From Luteolibacter sp. LG18 (GTDB lineage: Bacteria > Verrucomicrobiota > Verrucomicrobiia > Verrucomicrobiales > Akkermansiaceae), in the NCBI RefSeq assembly GCF_036322585.1, contig NZ_AP024600.1:3720001-3784000 (forward strand): a DNA stretch of 64,000 nucleotides, given 5' to 3'. A program made the translations under genes and the position numbers. Under the pieces are notes generated by a model. That model saw only the letters and a program-made list of their open reading frames with translations, did no database searches and was not told the DNA's origin. The number at the start of each line of letters is the position of its first letter. The stretch's first letter is position 1. This document shows, one piece after another, positions 1 to 7,929 of the stretch.

Positions 1-1
1 C

Positions 2-1069
2 CATCATGCCGAGGGCAGCACCGGGAACCTGTGCACTTCGTGCCACATGCCGGTGACGGATTACATGCAGCGCCACCCGCGCCACGATCACGGCTACACC
101 ATTCCCGATCCGCGGATGACGAAGGAATACGGCATCCCGAACGCGTGCAGCCGCTGCCATGTGGACAAGGACGTGAAGTGGGCGATGAAGGCGACCGACG
201 AGTGGTATGGCGAGAAGATGAACCGCCCGACCCGCGAGCGGACCGATCTTTTCGCCCGCGCCCGGCTGGGCGACCCGGCGTCGCGGCAACAGCTCATCGA
301 GTTTTTGAAACAGCCGAACGAACCGCTGTGGCAGACCTCGGCGGTCCATTTGCTGGGCACCTGGGCGGGTGAACCGGCCGCCACGGCGGCGCTGTTGGCG
401 CAGTTCAAACACACCAGCCCGATGGTCCGTGAGGCCGCGGTGCGGGCGGGGGGCGTGCTGGCACAGGAAGGGGATGCGGCCACGATCGCCGCGGTGAAGC
501 CGCTGCTGGACGATCCGGTGCGGAGCGTGCGCGTGGCCGCGGCGTGGATGCTGCGGGACAGCGTCGATCCGGCATCGAAAACCGGCACCGAGCTGCTGCA
601 CATGCTCAAGATCGGTGCGGACCAGCCCACGGGCCAGATGCAGCTCGGCCAGTATGAATTCGCGCGGAAGAGCCCGGCGGTCGCGTTGCAGCATTTCCGC
701 AAGGCGGTCGAGTGGGATCCGAACTCCGCGCCCTTCCACCACGATCTGGCGGTGGCCCTCAGCGCGACCGGAGACACCACCGGGGCGATCCGTGAGCTCC
801 AACAGGCGGTGAAACTCGCGCCGGAAATGGCGGAGTATCACTACAAGCTGGCACTCGCGTGGAACGAGGCGGGTTCGCTCCAGAACGCCATCGCCTCGCT
901 GGAGGAAACCGTCAGCCGCGATCCGGAGATGGGCCGCGCTTGGTACAATCTTGCGGCGGCCTATGTGCAGGCCGGTCGCAAACAACAGGCGCAGGAAGCC
1001 GCCCAGCGCGCCGCGGCTCTCAATCCCCAGGACCCGCGGGTGCTCCAGTTGCTGCGGTCGCTGAGGTGA
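2..1069 (+). CDS. Multihaem cytochrome c / HEAT / TPR protein (5' end outside window)
   Basis: The reading frame is open from base 2, so the start lies upstream and only the last 355 residues are present. Two c-type haem motifs are visible, C-T-S-C-H at 32-46 and C-S-R-C-H at about 147-161. They are followed by a helical HEAT-like region (about 350-590) and four TPR units (about 640-1050). This architecture is known in Plancto/Verrucomicrobia as a large exported multihaem protein with HEAT and TPR repeats. An electron-transfer or scaffold role outside the cytoplasm is inferred; the substrate is unknown. The family is clear, but the full haem count cannot be judged. Confidence 0.85.
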   Translation, partial: HHAEGSTGNLCTSCHMPVTDYMQRHPRHDHGYTIPDPRMTKEYGIPNACSRCHVDKDVKWAMKATDEWYGEKMNRPTRERTDLFARARLGDPASRQQLIEFLKQPNEPLWQTSAVHLLGTWAGEPAATAALLAQFKHTSPMVREAAVRAGGVLAQEGDAATIAAVKPLLDDPVRSVRVAAAWMLRDSVDPASKTGTELLHMLKIGADQPTGQMQLGQYEFARKSPAVALQHFRKAVEWDPNSAPFHHDLAVALSATGDTTGAIRELQQAVKLAPEMAEYHYKLALAWNEAGSLQNAIASLEETVSRDPEMGRAWYNLAAAYVQAGRKQQAQEAAQRAAALNPQDPRVLQLLRSLR

Positions 1070-1096
1070 GGCCAATCATTCAAGCCTCGGAAACAC

Positions 1097-1534
1097 ATGA
1101 AAGTCCGTCGAATCGATCACATCGGGATCAACGTCAACGATCTCGCCGCTGCCAAGGCGTTCTTCCTCGAGCTGGGGCTGGAGGTGGAAGGCGAATACCA
1201 GATGGAGGGAAAGTGGCTGGACGGGATCGTCGGGCTGGAAGGCGTCCGAACCGAGATGGTGATGCTGGGCACACCGGACGGTGAGACCAGCCTGGAACTG
1301 GTGAAGTATGTCTCGCCGGTGGATGAAAGCGGGCTCCAGCCGTCGTCCGCGAACACCCTGGGTATCCGGCACATCGCCATCGCGGTGGACGACATCGAAG
1401 GGGTGCTCGCCCGATTGAAGAAGGTGGGAGCGGTGCCCTTCAATGAGATCTACAACTACGAAGGCATCTACAAGCTGTGCTATGTGAGGGGCCCGGAGGG
1501 GATCATCCTGGAGCTGGCGGAGAAGATTTCCTGA
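1097..1534 (+). CDS. VOC / glyoxalase-fold protein
   Basis: This 145-residue protein has the two beta-alpha-beta-beta-beta repeats of the vicinal oxygen chelate superfamily. The first begins R-R-I-D-H-I-G-I-N-V and the second I-R-H-I-A-I-A-V-D-D, and it ends with G-P-E-G-I-I-L-E-L. The paired His and Glu positions expected for metal binding are present. Members include glyoxalase I, methylmalonyl-CoA epimerase and extradiol dioxygenases; the sequence does not decide between them. It starts 27 bases after the cytochrome gene and may share its transcript. Confidence 0.8.
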   Translation: MKVRRIDHIGINVNDLAAAKAFFLELGLEVEGEYQMEGKWLDGIVGLEGVRTEMVMLGTPDGETSLELVKYVSPVDESGLQPSSANTLGIRHIAIAVDDIEGVLARLKKVGAVPFNEIYNYEGIYKLCYVRGPEGIILELAEKIS

Positions 1535-1607
1535 GGCTCGCAAAATATAGGGGCTCGGTGCTGCTCGTCGTCCCAACGGGACGATGGGTGGCCCGGATCT
1601 CCAAATT

Positions 1608-2249
1608 TTATCGGGCGACCTTGCCCTTTTGAAAATCGATCAAGTCCTGTTCTTCGGCCGCTCCAACCGGATCGAATTTCTTCCAGATCGAAAAATCGGC
1701 TTCCGGCATTTCGCGGATGGGAAGGGTTTCTGGCTTGAGGAGTTCCATGAATCGCTCCTCCTCCGCGGAATACCGGCCGTTCGCATCCGGTTTGCCGAGG
1801 TTCACGCCGAGCTTGGAAGAGGTGCCTGCATGGCATGCGATGCTCGCGATACCGTCGAGTCCGGCGAAATCGGGACCGCCTCCGACGAACACGATCACGT
1901 GATCGCCGATCTTGAGTTTCTCGCAGCCGCCGGTGGAGAGCTTTTTGACGCCCCTGACATCACAGCCGTCCGCGGGGGAGAACAACACCTTCGTCACCAC
2001 GAGGATGCCCGGTCTGGTGGGACTCGGCGTGTCTTCCGTTTTCTTCGGAGTCGTGCCGAGGCTCTCGACCCGTGTCAGGAACACGTAGTGCTCCCGGTCC
2101 ATTCTCAGGGAGAGTTTCTCGTTCGGGAGAAATGGAACCTCGAGGACTCCTTCTTTATCCACCGGAGCGGTCCAATGCCGGGGCTCCTCACCGTAAACCG
2201 GCGAGGAGAGCAGCAGACACGAAGCAAGCAGTGGGAGAGCGTTTCTCAT
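1608..2249 (-). CDS. Secreted hypothetical protein
   Basis: This 213-residue protein begins with a clear signal peptide (Met-Arg, a hydrophobic stretch, then a V-Y-G cleavage site near residue 20). The mature part has several Cys (near residues 98, 111, 142), mixed beta segments and no motif I recognise. Its start is 6 bases from the stop of the L,D-transpeptidase-like gene upstream on the same strand, so the two are probably co-transcribed and both act outside the cytoplasmic membrane. Function unknown. Confidence 0.75.
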   Translation of the reverse strand: MRNALPLLASCLLLSSPVYGEEPRHWTAPVDKEGVLEVPFLPNEKLSLRMDREHYVFLTRVESLGTTPKKTEDTPSPTRPGILVVTKVLFSPADGCDVRGVKKLSTGGCEKLKIGDHVIVFVGGGPDFAGLDGIASIACHAGTSSKLGVNLGKPDANGRYSAEEERFMELLKPETLPIREMPEADFSIWKKFDPVGAAEEQDLIDFQKGKVAR

Positions 2250-2255
2250 GAAGCT

Positions 2256-2990
2256 TCACGGCAGCTTCCACTCCGTACGCTTCGCTTGGTATTCGGCGGC
2301 GGGGAGGAGGACGTAGACCGGGTTGCGGGAGGGATCGATGTTGGAGATCAGCCAGCGCAGCTTGTCCTCCTGCATGGTGGTACAACCGGCGGTTGGCTTC
2401 GCGCCATCGGCGCGCCAGATGTGGAAGAAGATCGAACTACCGCCGCCGGGGACGATGCGCGGTGCGGCGTTGTGGGCGATGAACAGCTTGATCTTGTGGG
2501 CGGGGTCGTCCTGCTTCATCTGCTGCTTTTTCTCCCACGGCGTGGACGGCTCATGATCGAGGATCACGTTTTTGTTGTAATCCTTCGAAGTCGGGTCCTC
2601 GACCCACAGGTCGCGGCTGGTGACCTGGCGGTAGAACTGGCCGGGCTTCTTCTTGATGGCGGCGTCATTGCCCCAGGCACCACCGATGGAGAACACCCCG
2701 GCAGGGGCGCGCCAATCGCCCTCGCTCTTCAGGCGGGCACCGGCGGGGGCGGGGCTCATGCCACGGCCCCAGACCAGGCCATCGCGGCCGAGGCGTCCGC
2801 TCCAGGTCGGGCCGACCTGTTTCCACGCGCCACCGCCATCGCGCTGCCACAGGGCGAGGATGACGTAGGAGGTGTTCCAATCCTTGGCGGTGCCGACCAC
2901 GCACTGGGTCGAGGACGCCGGGATTTGGAAGGCGGACGCGGTGGCGAGGGTCATCAGACCACAGGCGAGAAATCGGAGCAGGCGCTGCAT
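2256..2990 (-). CDS. L,D-transpeptidase (YkuD-like) family protein
   Basis: The start at 2990 is chosen because the protein then begins M-Q-R-L-L-R-F with a normal signal peptide; an in-frame ATG lies six codons earlier. The C-terminal half has F-F-H-I-W-R and, shortly after, T-A-G-C-T, which fits the His and Ser-x-Gly-Cys catalytic region of YkuD-type L,D-transpeptidases, with Thr-Ala where Ser-His is usual. Such enzymes make 3-3 peptidoglycan cross-links or attach proteins to the wall; members with this divergent motif are often annotated only as murein-related. It acts in the periplasm and probably forms an operon with the secreted protein downstream. Confidence 0.75.
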   Translation of the reverse strand: MQRLLRFLACGLMTLATASAFQIPASSTQCVVGTAKDWNTSYVILALWQRDGGGAWKQVGPTWSGRLGRDGLVWGRGMSPAPAGARLKSEGDWRAPAGVFSIGGAWGNDAAIKKKPGQFYRQVTSRDLWVEDPTSKDYNKNVILDHEPSTPWEKKQQMKQDDPAHKIKLFIAHNAAPRIVPGGGSSIFFHIWRADGAKPTAGCTTMQEDKLRWLISNIDPSRNPVYVLLPAAEYQAKRTEWKLP

Positions 2991-3020
2991 GTGCCTATGA
3001 GACTCCAATCCGCCGTTTTT

Positions 3021-4070
3021 TCAACTCCCGGTCCTGGTGACGATTTCGAGCACCTTGAACGCATCGCCCGCCCCGGCGGGATCGACCATGGCAGCATCGG
3101 TAGGATTCGCCGGGTCCACGTGGGGCTGGAGGAGCTCACGCTGGGTGATCAAGCGGCTGCCCTTGGCCCACGGACGGGCCCATTGCTCCAAGTCGGTGAA
3201 ATTGACGTCGGCGGTGAGGTCCTGTCGGCCCGGGTTCCGGTAGGCGTCGGGGCCTTCGAGCCGCTGCTGGAGCAGGTAGGCCCGGAGGGTGCCGCGGGGG
3301 CGGCGGTGATGGAGCCGGTCCGCGGTGTCGCCGTAGTCGATGACCAGCATCCGCCCGGATTGCCACGTGCCGGGCCAGCTTTCCGGTGAAAGCCACCGTG
3401 CCACCGAGTCGTGGACCTCGATGATCTGTCCGGCCGGGTGGGGCTGTTGGAAAGAGGTCGAGTCCGGAAGGTCGTCGGCCTCCCGCCAATCCTCGCGGGG
3501 TGGATCGCCGGGAAACAGGTAAAGCTCCTGCCAGCCGGTGGCGGACTTTCGGAAACGGCGGACGGGGAAGGCGTCGATTAGTTCGTTGGAATAGATCGCG
3601 GCCCGTTGCCCGCAGGCGGCGAGGGCGTCTTCCATCGTGTCGTGCCAGGTCACCTTGTTTCCCAGTAGGGCCCGCTGTTTCTCGCGGAGCGGGGCGGAGC
3701 GCTCGACCAGATGGAGCTTCGTCCGCAGCCGGGACCACCACGGCAGGGCCTTCCTCACGTCCGCGGCCAGCCGTCCCTCGCCCGGGCCGATCTCGATCAC
3801 CTGCCGCTCGCCGGTTTCCACGATCCAGGCGGCGATCGCCCGGGCGAGCGCCCCGGAGAGCATCGGGGTGGTGGTGAAGTCTCCACCTCGTCCCACTCCG
3901 CGGATGCGGCGGGCATAGTAGCCGCGCCGGGGATCGTGGAGGGCGCGGTCCATGAAGTGGTCGAAGCGCAGGGCTTCACCATCGGTCCAGGGCCAGGGCG
4001 GGGTGGGGGACTCGTTCAAATGCTCAATCGGGTGCGGCTCCACGGAACCCGGAGACGGCGGCGGAGGCAA
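3021..4070 (-). CDS. SAM-dependent methyltransferase, MidA/NDUFAF7 family
   Basis: This 349-residue protein has the class I SAM-binding loop I-E-I-G-P-G-E-G-R-L and the family signature S-N-E-L-I-D-A-F-P-V. A G-R-G-G-D-F-T-T-T-P segment precedes the loop, as in the DUF185/MidA family. The human member NDUFAF7 methylates an arginine of a complex I subunit; bacterial members are less well known, so the substrate is inferred at best. The stop lies 30 bases before the start of the L,D-transpeptidase-like gene on the same strand. No signal peptide: cytoplasmic. Confidence 0.85.
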   Translation of the reverse strand: MPPPPSPGSVEPHPIEHLNESPTPPWPWTDGEALRFDHFMDRALHDPRRGYYARRIRGVGRGGDFTTTPMLSGALARAIAAWIVETGERQVIEIGPGEGRLAADVRKALPWWSRLRTKLHLVERSAPLREKQRALLGNKVTWHDTMEDALAACGQRAAIYSNELIDAFPVRRFRKSATGWQELYLFPGDPPREDWREADDLPDSTSFQQPHPAGQIIEVHDSVARWLSPESWPGTWQSGRMLVIDYGDTADRLHHRRPRGTLRAYLLQQRLEGPDAYRNPGRQDLTADVNFTDLEQWARPWAKGSRLITQRELLQPHVDPANPTDAAMVDPAGAGDAFKVLEIVTRTGS

Positions 4071-4141
4071 GCCGCGGGAATCCGCTCCGTCCGGTGAGGC
4101 GGCTGCTTGACGATGCCCGGCATCCGGCGGAGGATGGCAGG

Positions 4142-4531
4142 ATGAAGGAGTTGTTAGCCGGGTGTGTCGGCCTGTTGGGCCTGGCCGCCTGCAAGAAGGA
4201 GGAAACGGCGCCGCCGGAGGGCGTCGGCCGGAAGGTCGCGGAGCGGTCCGCGGCGTCGCCCGGCGTGGAGGTGGGGAAAGCGACTCCCGAAGGCGAGCGC
4301 CGGCAGGCCGTGCCGCGTCCGAAACAGGAAAAGAAATCCGAATACCCGGTGGGGAAGGTGGTGCAGGGCCAGCCGGGTTTCGTGACCAGTCCTTTCAACA
4401 AGCAGATCGTGGACGTGCGTGGCGTGCCGCCCGGCACCCTCGTCCAGGATCCCTCGTTTCCCGCCGCGGAGCGCCGGTTGTTCCGCGTGCCCGATCCCTC
4501 TCCCAATCCGAACCCAACCGTATCCAAATGA
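4142..4531 (+). CDS. Small lipoprotein, first of a related triplet
   Basis: The ATG at 4142 gives M-K-E-L-L-A-G-C, a hydrophobic run and the lipobox L-A-A-C. An earlier in-frame ATG at 4094 would bury the signal and is rejected. The mature part is about 110 residues, charged at first, then a conserved block Q-P-G-F-V-T-S-P-F followed by P-G-T-L-V-Q-D-P-S. The same block occurs in the next two genes. Its last codons overlap the next start as ATGA, so the three are translationally coupled. Membrane-anchored; function unknown. Confidence 0.8.
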   Translation: MKELLAGCVGLLGLAACKKEETAPPEGVGRKVAERSAASPGVEVGKATPEGERRQAVPRPKQEKKSEYPVGKVVQGQPGFVTSPFNKQIVDVRGVPPGTLVQDPSFPAAERRLFRVPDPSPNPNPTVSK

Positions 4532-4872
4532 AAACCATCCGTCGTGTGTTTCCGCTGGCCCTGCTGCTCGCCCTGCCGTCGTGCGTGCCGAAGAGCGAGA
4601 TCGTGCTGGTGCCGGACAACGTGCCGCGGCAGTTCCGCAACCGCTCGGTGCAGGCGGTGTCCCTCGCCAGCCAGTATCCCGAGGCCACGCCGGTCAATTG
4701 CTGCCCGTGCTACGTCCGCAGCCCCTACACCGGACGGCTGGTGAAGGTGAAGTCGGTGAAGCCCGGCTACCTCGCGAAGGACCCGACCGTCCGCTGCGCG
4801 ACCCGCTATTTCCGTGTGCCGCAGGATCCGGGCTTGGCGATTCCCCAGGAAGTATACGCCCCGTCGAAATGA
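4528..4872 (+). CDS. Small lipoprotein, second of a related triplet
   Basis: This 114-residue protein has signal M-K-T-I-R-R-V and lipobox L-P-S-C. It carries the triplet block as R-S-P-Y-T-G-R-L-V-K-V-K followed by P-G-Y-L-A-K-D-P-T-V and R-Y-F-R-V-P. A Cys-Cys-Pro-Cys cluster just before the block is absent from its two sisters. It overlaps both neighbours by the four bases ATGA, and no other start fits. The family is unknown to me; a tandem duplication is inferred from the shared block. Confidence 0.8.
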   Translation: MKTIRRVFPLALLLALPSCVPKSEIVLVPDNVPRQFRNRSVQAVSLASQYPEATPVNCCPCYVRSPYTGRLVKVKSVKPGYLAKDPTVRCATRYFRVPQDPGLAIPQEVYAPSK

Positions 4873-5192
4873 AGGCTCTCCGTCTTGTCACCCTGATCGC
4901 TCCGCTCGTCGCGGTTTTATCGTCGTGCGGTCCCTCCCATGCCGTGCAGGGCCGGGTGACCGACCGCACGGTGGCGAACCGGACCTACGCCGCCGAAGCG
5001 AAGGGCTATCCGCTGCCGGGAAAACACTATCCGGTGGCGGAGGTCTTGGCGGGAAACCCGGACTTCATCGTCAGTCCCTACACCCAGCAACCGATCCATC
5101 GCGGGCGGCTGAAGGTGAAACGGGGACCGCTGGTGGAGGACCCGACGGTGCACTTCGCGGTGCGCTATTTCCTGCTGCCGCGGGGCTATTGA
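4869..5192 (+). CDS. Small lipoprotein, third of a related triplet
   Basis: This 107-residue protein has signal M-K-A-L-R-L-V and lipobox L-S-S-C. The block reads F-I-V-S-P-Y-T-Q-Q-P-I, then L-V-E-D-P-T-V-H-F and R-Y-F-L-L-P, closest to the second copy. The start overlaps the preceding stop as ATGA. The last 122 bases lie opposite the 3' end of the reverse-strand HPP gene, so the two coding regions overlap tail to tail. Both frames look real, because the block is conserved here and the HPP domain is intact there. Confidence 0.8.
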   Translation: MKALRLVTLIAPLVAVLSSCGPSHAVQGRVTDRTVANRTYAAEAKGYPLPGKHYPVAEVLAGNPDFIVSPYTQQPIHRGRLKVKRGPLVEDPTVHFAVRYFLLPRGY

Positions 5193-5859
5193 TGGACGCG
5201 CCGGTTGGCTGGCCGAGCAGACCGACCAGCCGGACGAGGTCATCCTCGGTGATGTCCACGAAGGAATCGAGGCTCCGCAGGGCGGCCACCACCGCCTCGT
5301 GGCTGGGGTGCGGGTTCGTCGGCTTCCCGCGCCGTGCCACGAAGGCCGGGTAGCGCCGCCAGGCGAAGCAGGCATTGAAGACCACCGCGAGCGCCACCAT
5401 CACCAGCGCGTTCGCCAGCACCGGGTAGAGCACGAACTTGAAACCGAGGTCGTGGATCGCTTGGCCGCCGAGCACCGCGGTGAGGCCGGTGGCTCCGCCC
5501 GGCGGGTGGATGCACTTGAACTGGTGCATCGCGCCGATGGAGAGCCCCACCGCGCAGGCGGCGGCGATTTCCGGGGAGGGAATCCATTTCGCACAGGCCA
5601 CCCCGATCAGGGCGGAGAACCCGTGGCCCGCGATCACCGGCCAGGGTTGGGAAAGCTGGCCGTGGGGCACGGCGAACAGGAGCACCGCGCTGGCTCCCAT
5701 CGAGGCGATCACCGCCGCCGAGCCGGAGAGGTGGAGGACGCTGCGGCTGATCAGGACCAGCGCGAGGAGGGAAAGAAACCCGCCGAGCAGGGAGAGAAGT
5801 TTCTCCTTCACGCTCACCGCACTCAGCTCAATGCCCAGCCAGGATCGCCAATGTTCCAT
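5071..5859 (-). CDS. HPP family integral membrane protein
   Basis: About 150 residues form four to five membrane segments with the family motif H-P-P-G-G-A-T-G-L in the second half. HPP proteins are known as nitrite or small-molecule transport-related membrane proteins in cyanobacteria and plants; the substrate here is not known. After the membrane part comes a soluble segment of about 60 residues (V-D-I-T-E-D-D-L-V) and then a Pro/Ala/Ser-rich tail of about 40 residues. That tail is encoded opposite the third lipoprotein and probably has no conserved fold of its own. Confidence 0.8.
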   Translation of the reverse strand: MEHWRSWLGIELSAVSVKEKLLSLLGGFLSLLALVLISRSVLHLSGSAAVIASMGASAVLLFAVPHGQLSQPWPVIAGHGFSALIGVACAKWIPSPEIAAACAVGLSIGAMHQFKCIHPPGGATGLTAVLGGQAIHDLGFKFVLYPVLANALVMVALAVVFNACFAWRRYPAFVARRGKPTNPHPSHEAVVAALRSLDSFVDITEDDLVRLVGLLGQPTGASINSPAAAGNSAPRSAPSGPPPAVPVSPSAARDGSVAGCRD

Positions 5860-6057
5860 ACGCGGGCGGCGAAATGGATCGTGTGACGATATAAATCAAG
5901 CCTCTCATGCATCTTATCGAAAATGATCATGGAGGCGCCGGCAGGAGGTCGCCACACGCCGGTTGGCGGGAGTTCCCGAAGGGGAGTGAAGAAGCGGATG
6001 CCTCGCTCAGGGAAGTTCTTCCGTTGGAGGCCAAAAGGACGCATTTCGGTACGCCCT

Positions 6058-6327
6058 CTACCGCTGCAAGACGATCGTGAGCCCGCAGTAGGGACAGTGG
6101 AATCCCGGCCGGACGGCGGCTCGGAACCCGATCGAAAAAGCCGGGTGGCCGACGATCCGCTTGCCCTGCGAAGCGAAGATCTCCCAGAACGTGCGGCCCT
6201 CGCGCTGCCAGTGGAGCCGGCCCTGGACATGGCCAATTTCCATCAGCACCCCGCAGTCCGGGCAGAGCCGGGAGCTGCCTGCTGGGGGAGGTGCCGCTTC
6301 CGGCGTCTGGTAGGGATTGGAGCTCAC
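6058..6327 (-). CDS. Small zinc-ribbon protein
   Basis: This 89-residue protein has two Cys pairs, C-P-D-C near residue 22 and C-P-Y-C near residue 79, suited to one zinc ribbon, with an R-x-F-W-E segment between. It matches the widespread PF20097/DUF6487-type small zinc-ribbon proteins, whose role is unknown. The start overlaps the stop of the RlmI-type methyltransferase gene by four bases (ATGA), so the two are translationally coupled. The 198 bases between its stop and the HPP start hold no gene I can support. Confidence 0.75.
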   Translation of the reverse strand: MSSNPYQTPEAAPPPAGSSRLCPDCGVLMEIGHVQGRLHWQREGRTFWEIFASQGKRIVGHPAFSIGFRAAVRPGFHCPYCGLTIVLQR

Positions 6328-7484
6328 CGCCCCGCCATCACTTCGACGGTGACGCCCTTGAGATACTCCGTTTCCGGGATCGAGAGCACCACCGGGTGGT
6401 CCGGGCGCTGGCCGTGGTTCGCCAGCAGGCGCAGGGCCTTTTTCGCGTCCACCGAGGCGTCGACGATGTTGTCCACGAACAACTCGCGGCTGGCGTGGTG
6501 GGAGCAGCAGAAGGAGGACATGATGCCGCCCTTTTCCAGCAGCTTCAGGGACCGCAGGTGGATCTCCTTGTAGCCGCGCATGGCGTCCATGAGCGTCTTC
6601 TTGTTCCGGGTGAAGCTCGGCGGATCGAGGATGATCAGGTCGTAGTCCGGCGTGGCGTGCTTCAGGAAATCGAAGACGTTGTGCTCGATCACCTCGATCT
6701 CCAGGCCGTTGAGCTCGGCATTCCGCTTGGTGGCCTCACAGGCGCTGGCGGAGATGTCGACGGCAGTGACCTTGGCGGCCCCGGCCTTGGCGCAGGCGAG
6801 CGCGAAACCGCCTTGGTTGGTGAAGCAGTCGAGCACGCGCTTGCCCTTGGCGAACTTCGCCACCTCGGCGTGGGACTGGAGCTGGTCGAGGTAGAGGCCG
6901 GTCTTCTGGCCGTCGAAGAGGTCGACTTCGAAATCCAGATCGTTCGCCCGGACCGTGAACGGGCCGGGGTTTTCGCCGTGGATGATTTCGATCGCGGGTT
7001 CCAGCCCCTCGGCCTTGCGGACCGGGGAGTCGTTGCGGAGCAGGATCGACTTCGGCTCGATCACCGCCACCAGCGCGTCGCGGATCAGGTCCTTCCGCTG
7101 GTCCATGGCCAGCGTCAGGGTCTGGAGCACGAGGTGGTCGCCGTAGCGGTCCACGATCACGCCGGGCAGGCCGTCCGACTCGCTCCACACCAGGCGGCAC
7201 AGGCGTTCGTCCACGCCGGACGTCTGGCGGAGCAGAAGAGCCTGGCTGATGCGGCGGGTGAAGAAATCGAGATCCAGGTCCTGGCGGCGGCGGGAAAAGC
7301 GCCGCGCGACGATCTGGGACGCGGGATTGTAGATCGCGGTGCCCATCGGCCGGTCGCGGAAATCCTTCAGCGTGATCACATCGCCGGGCTGCGGATCACC
7401 GAAGGTCTTCTTCACTTCGGTGGCGTAGACCCACTCGTGTCCGTGGAAAATGCGGGCGCGGGGAGCGATGATGAGGCCGGGCAT
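6324..7484 (-). CDS. rlmI: Class I SAM-dependent rRNA methyltransferase, RlmI family
   Basis: The start at 7484 gives M-P-G-L-I-I-A-P-R-A-R and a protein of 386 residues, the usual RlmI length. The frame is open for 80 more codons, but that stretch is repeat-derived and is rejected. The N-terminal 70 residues form a PUA-like domain. The SAM loop is V-L-D-C-F-T-N-Q-G-G-F, and the catalytic region is I-L-D-P-P-S-F-T-R-N-K. E. coli RlmI makes m5C1962 in 23S rRNA; the family also contains other cytosine-5 RNA methyltransferases. Coupled to the zinc-ribbon gene downstream. Confidence 0.85.
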   Translation of the reverse strand: MPGLIIAPRARIFHGHEWVYATEVKKTFGDPQPGDVITLKDFRDRPMGTAIYNPASQIVARRFSRRRQDLDLDFFTRRISQALLLRQTSGVDERLCRLVWSESDGLPGVIVDRYGDHLVLQTLTLAMDQRKDLIRDALVAVIEPKSILLRNDSPVRKAEGLEPAIEIIHGENPGPFTVRANDLDFEVDLFDGQKTGLYLDQLQSHAEVAKFAKGKRVLDCFTNQGGFALACAKAGAAKVTAVDISASACEATKRNAELNGLEIEVIEHNVFDFLKHATPDYDLIILDPPSFTRNKKTLMDAMRGYKEIHLRSLKLLEKGGIMSSFCCSHHASRELFVDNIVDASVDAKKALRLLANHGQRPDHPVVLSIPETEYLKGVTVEVMAGR

Positions 7485-7929
7485 GGGGGAGAAAGAGAAC
7501 AGCCCCGGGCGACGGGACGCAAGGCTCGCTTTCCGAGGGGTTGAAAACCGCGAATGAACGCGAATGGACACGAATATGGATGCGGGGAGGGACGATCGAT
7601 GAACCGCGCGTTCTTTCTTTTGTGGCTTTCGTGCCCTTTCGTGGTTGATGGAGAAGCAGCGCTTTCCCCCGGAGAACCACCAAAAGCACGAAGGTTCACG
7701 AAAAGGAGAGGTGGGGAAGTCCAACCCGAATCTTCATTCATTCGCGTGCATTGGCGTCCATTCGCGGTTTCCATGGGGCGAAAGATTTTTGCGGAAAGAG
7801 AACACAAACTTTCCGAATCGATGAAATACCTTTGCATGCGGATTCGTTTCGGTGGGTAGCGATGGGGATCATGTCGTTGTTTGTCCTGTAAGATCCGCCG
7901 TCGGAGCACACCCAACCCTGCCTTCCGCC
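7485..7929. other. Gene-free 445-bp divergent region filled by nested inverted repeats
   Basis: The space between the divergent rlmI-type and DUF1501 genes contains no coding region I can support; short open frames here are made of repeat words. It holds the family A repeat (see 7545-7770). About 160 bases downstream of it must hold the promoter of the DUF1501 operon. I could not pick out a convincing -35/-10 pair. Confidence 0.6.
7545..7770. repeat. Nested inverted repeat, dispersed family A
   Basis: The outer arms are 7545-7575 and 7740-7770: 31 bases each, inverted, with four mismatches. The inner arms are about 7618-7646 and 7675-7706 and are less exact. The outer arms are built from the word CGAATGAACG and variants repeated about every 10 bases. 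The inner arms use CACGAAA-type words with similar spacing. The same words recur at 14.5, 20.3, 20.75 and 47.6 kb. The space between the arms contains no gene. Confidence 0.8.

Noticed and set aside
1584..3389. 601-codon forward frame
   Set aside because: It runs opposite three reverse-strand genes with clear signals and motifs.
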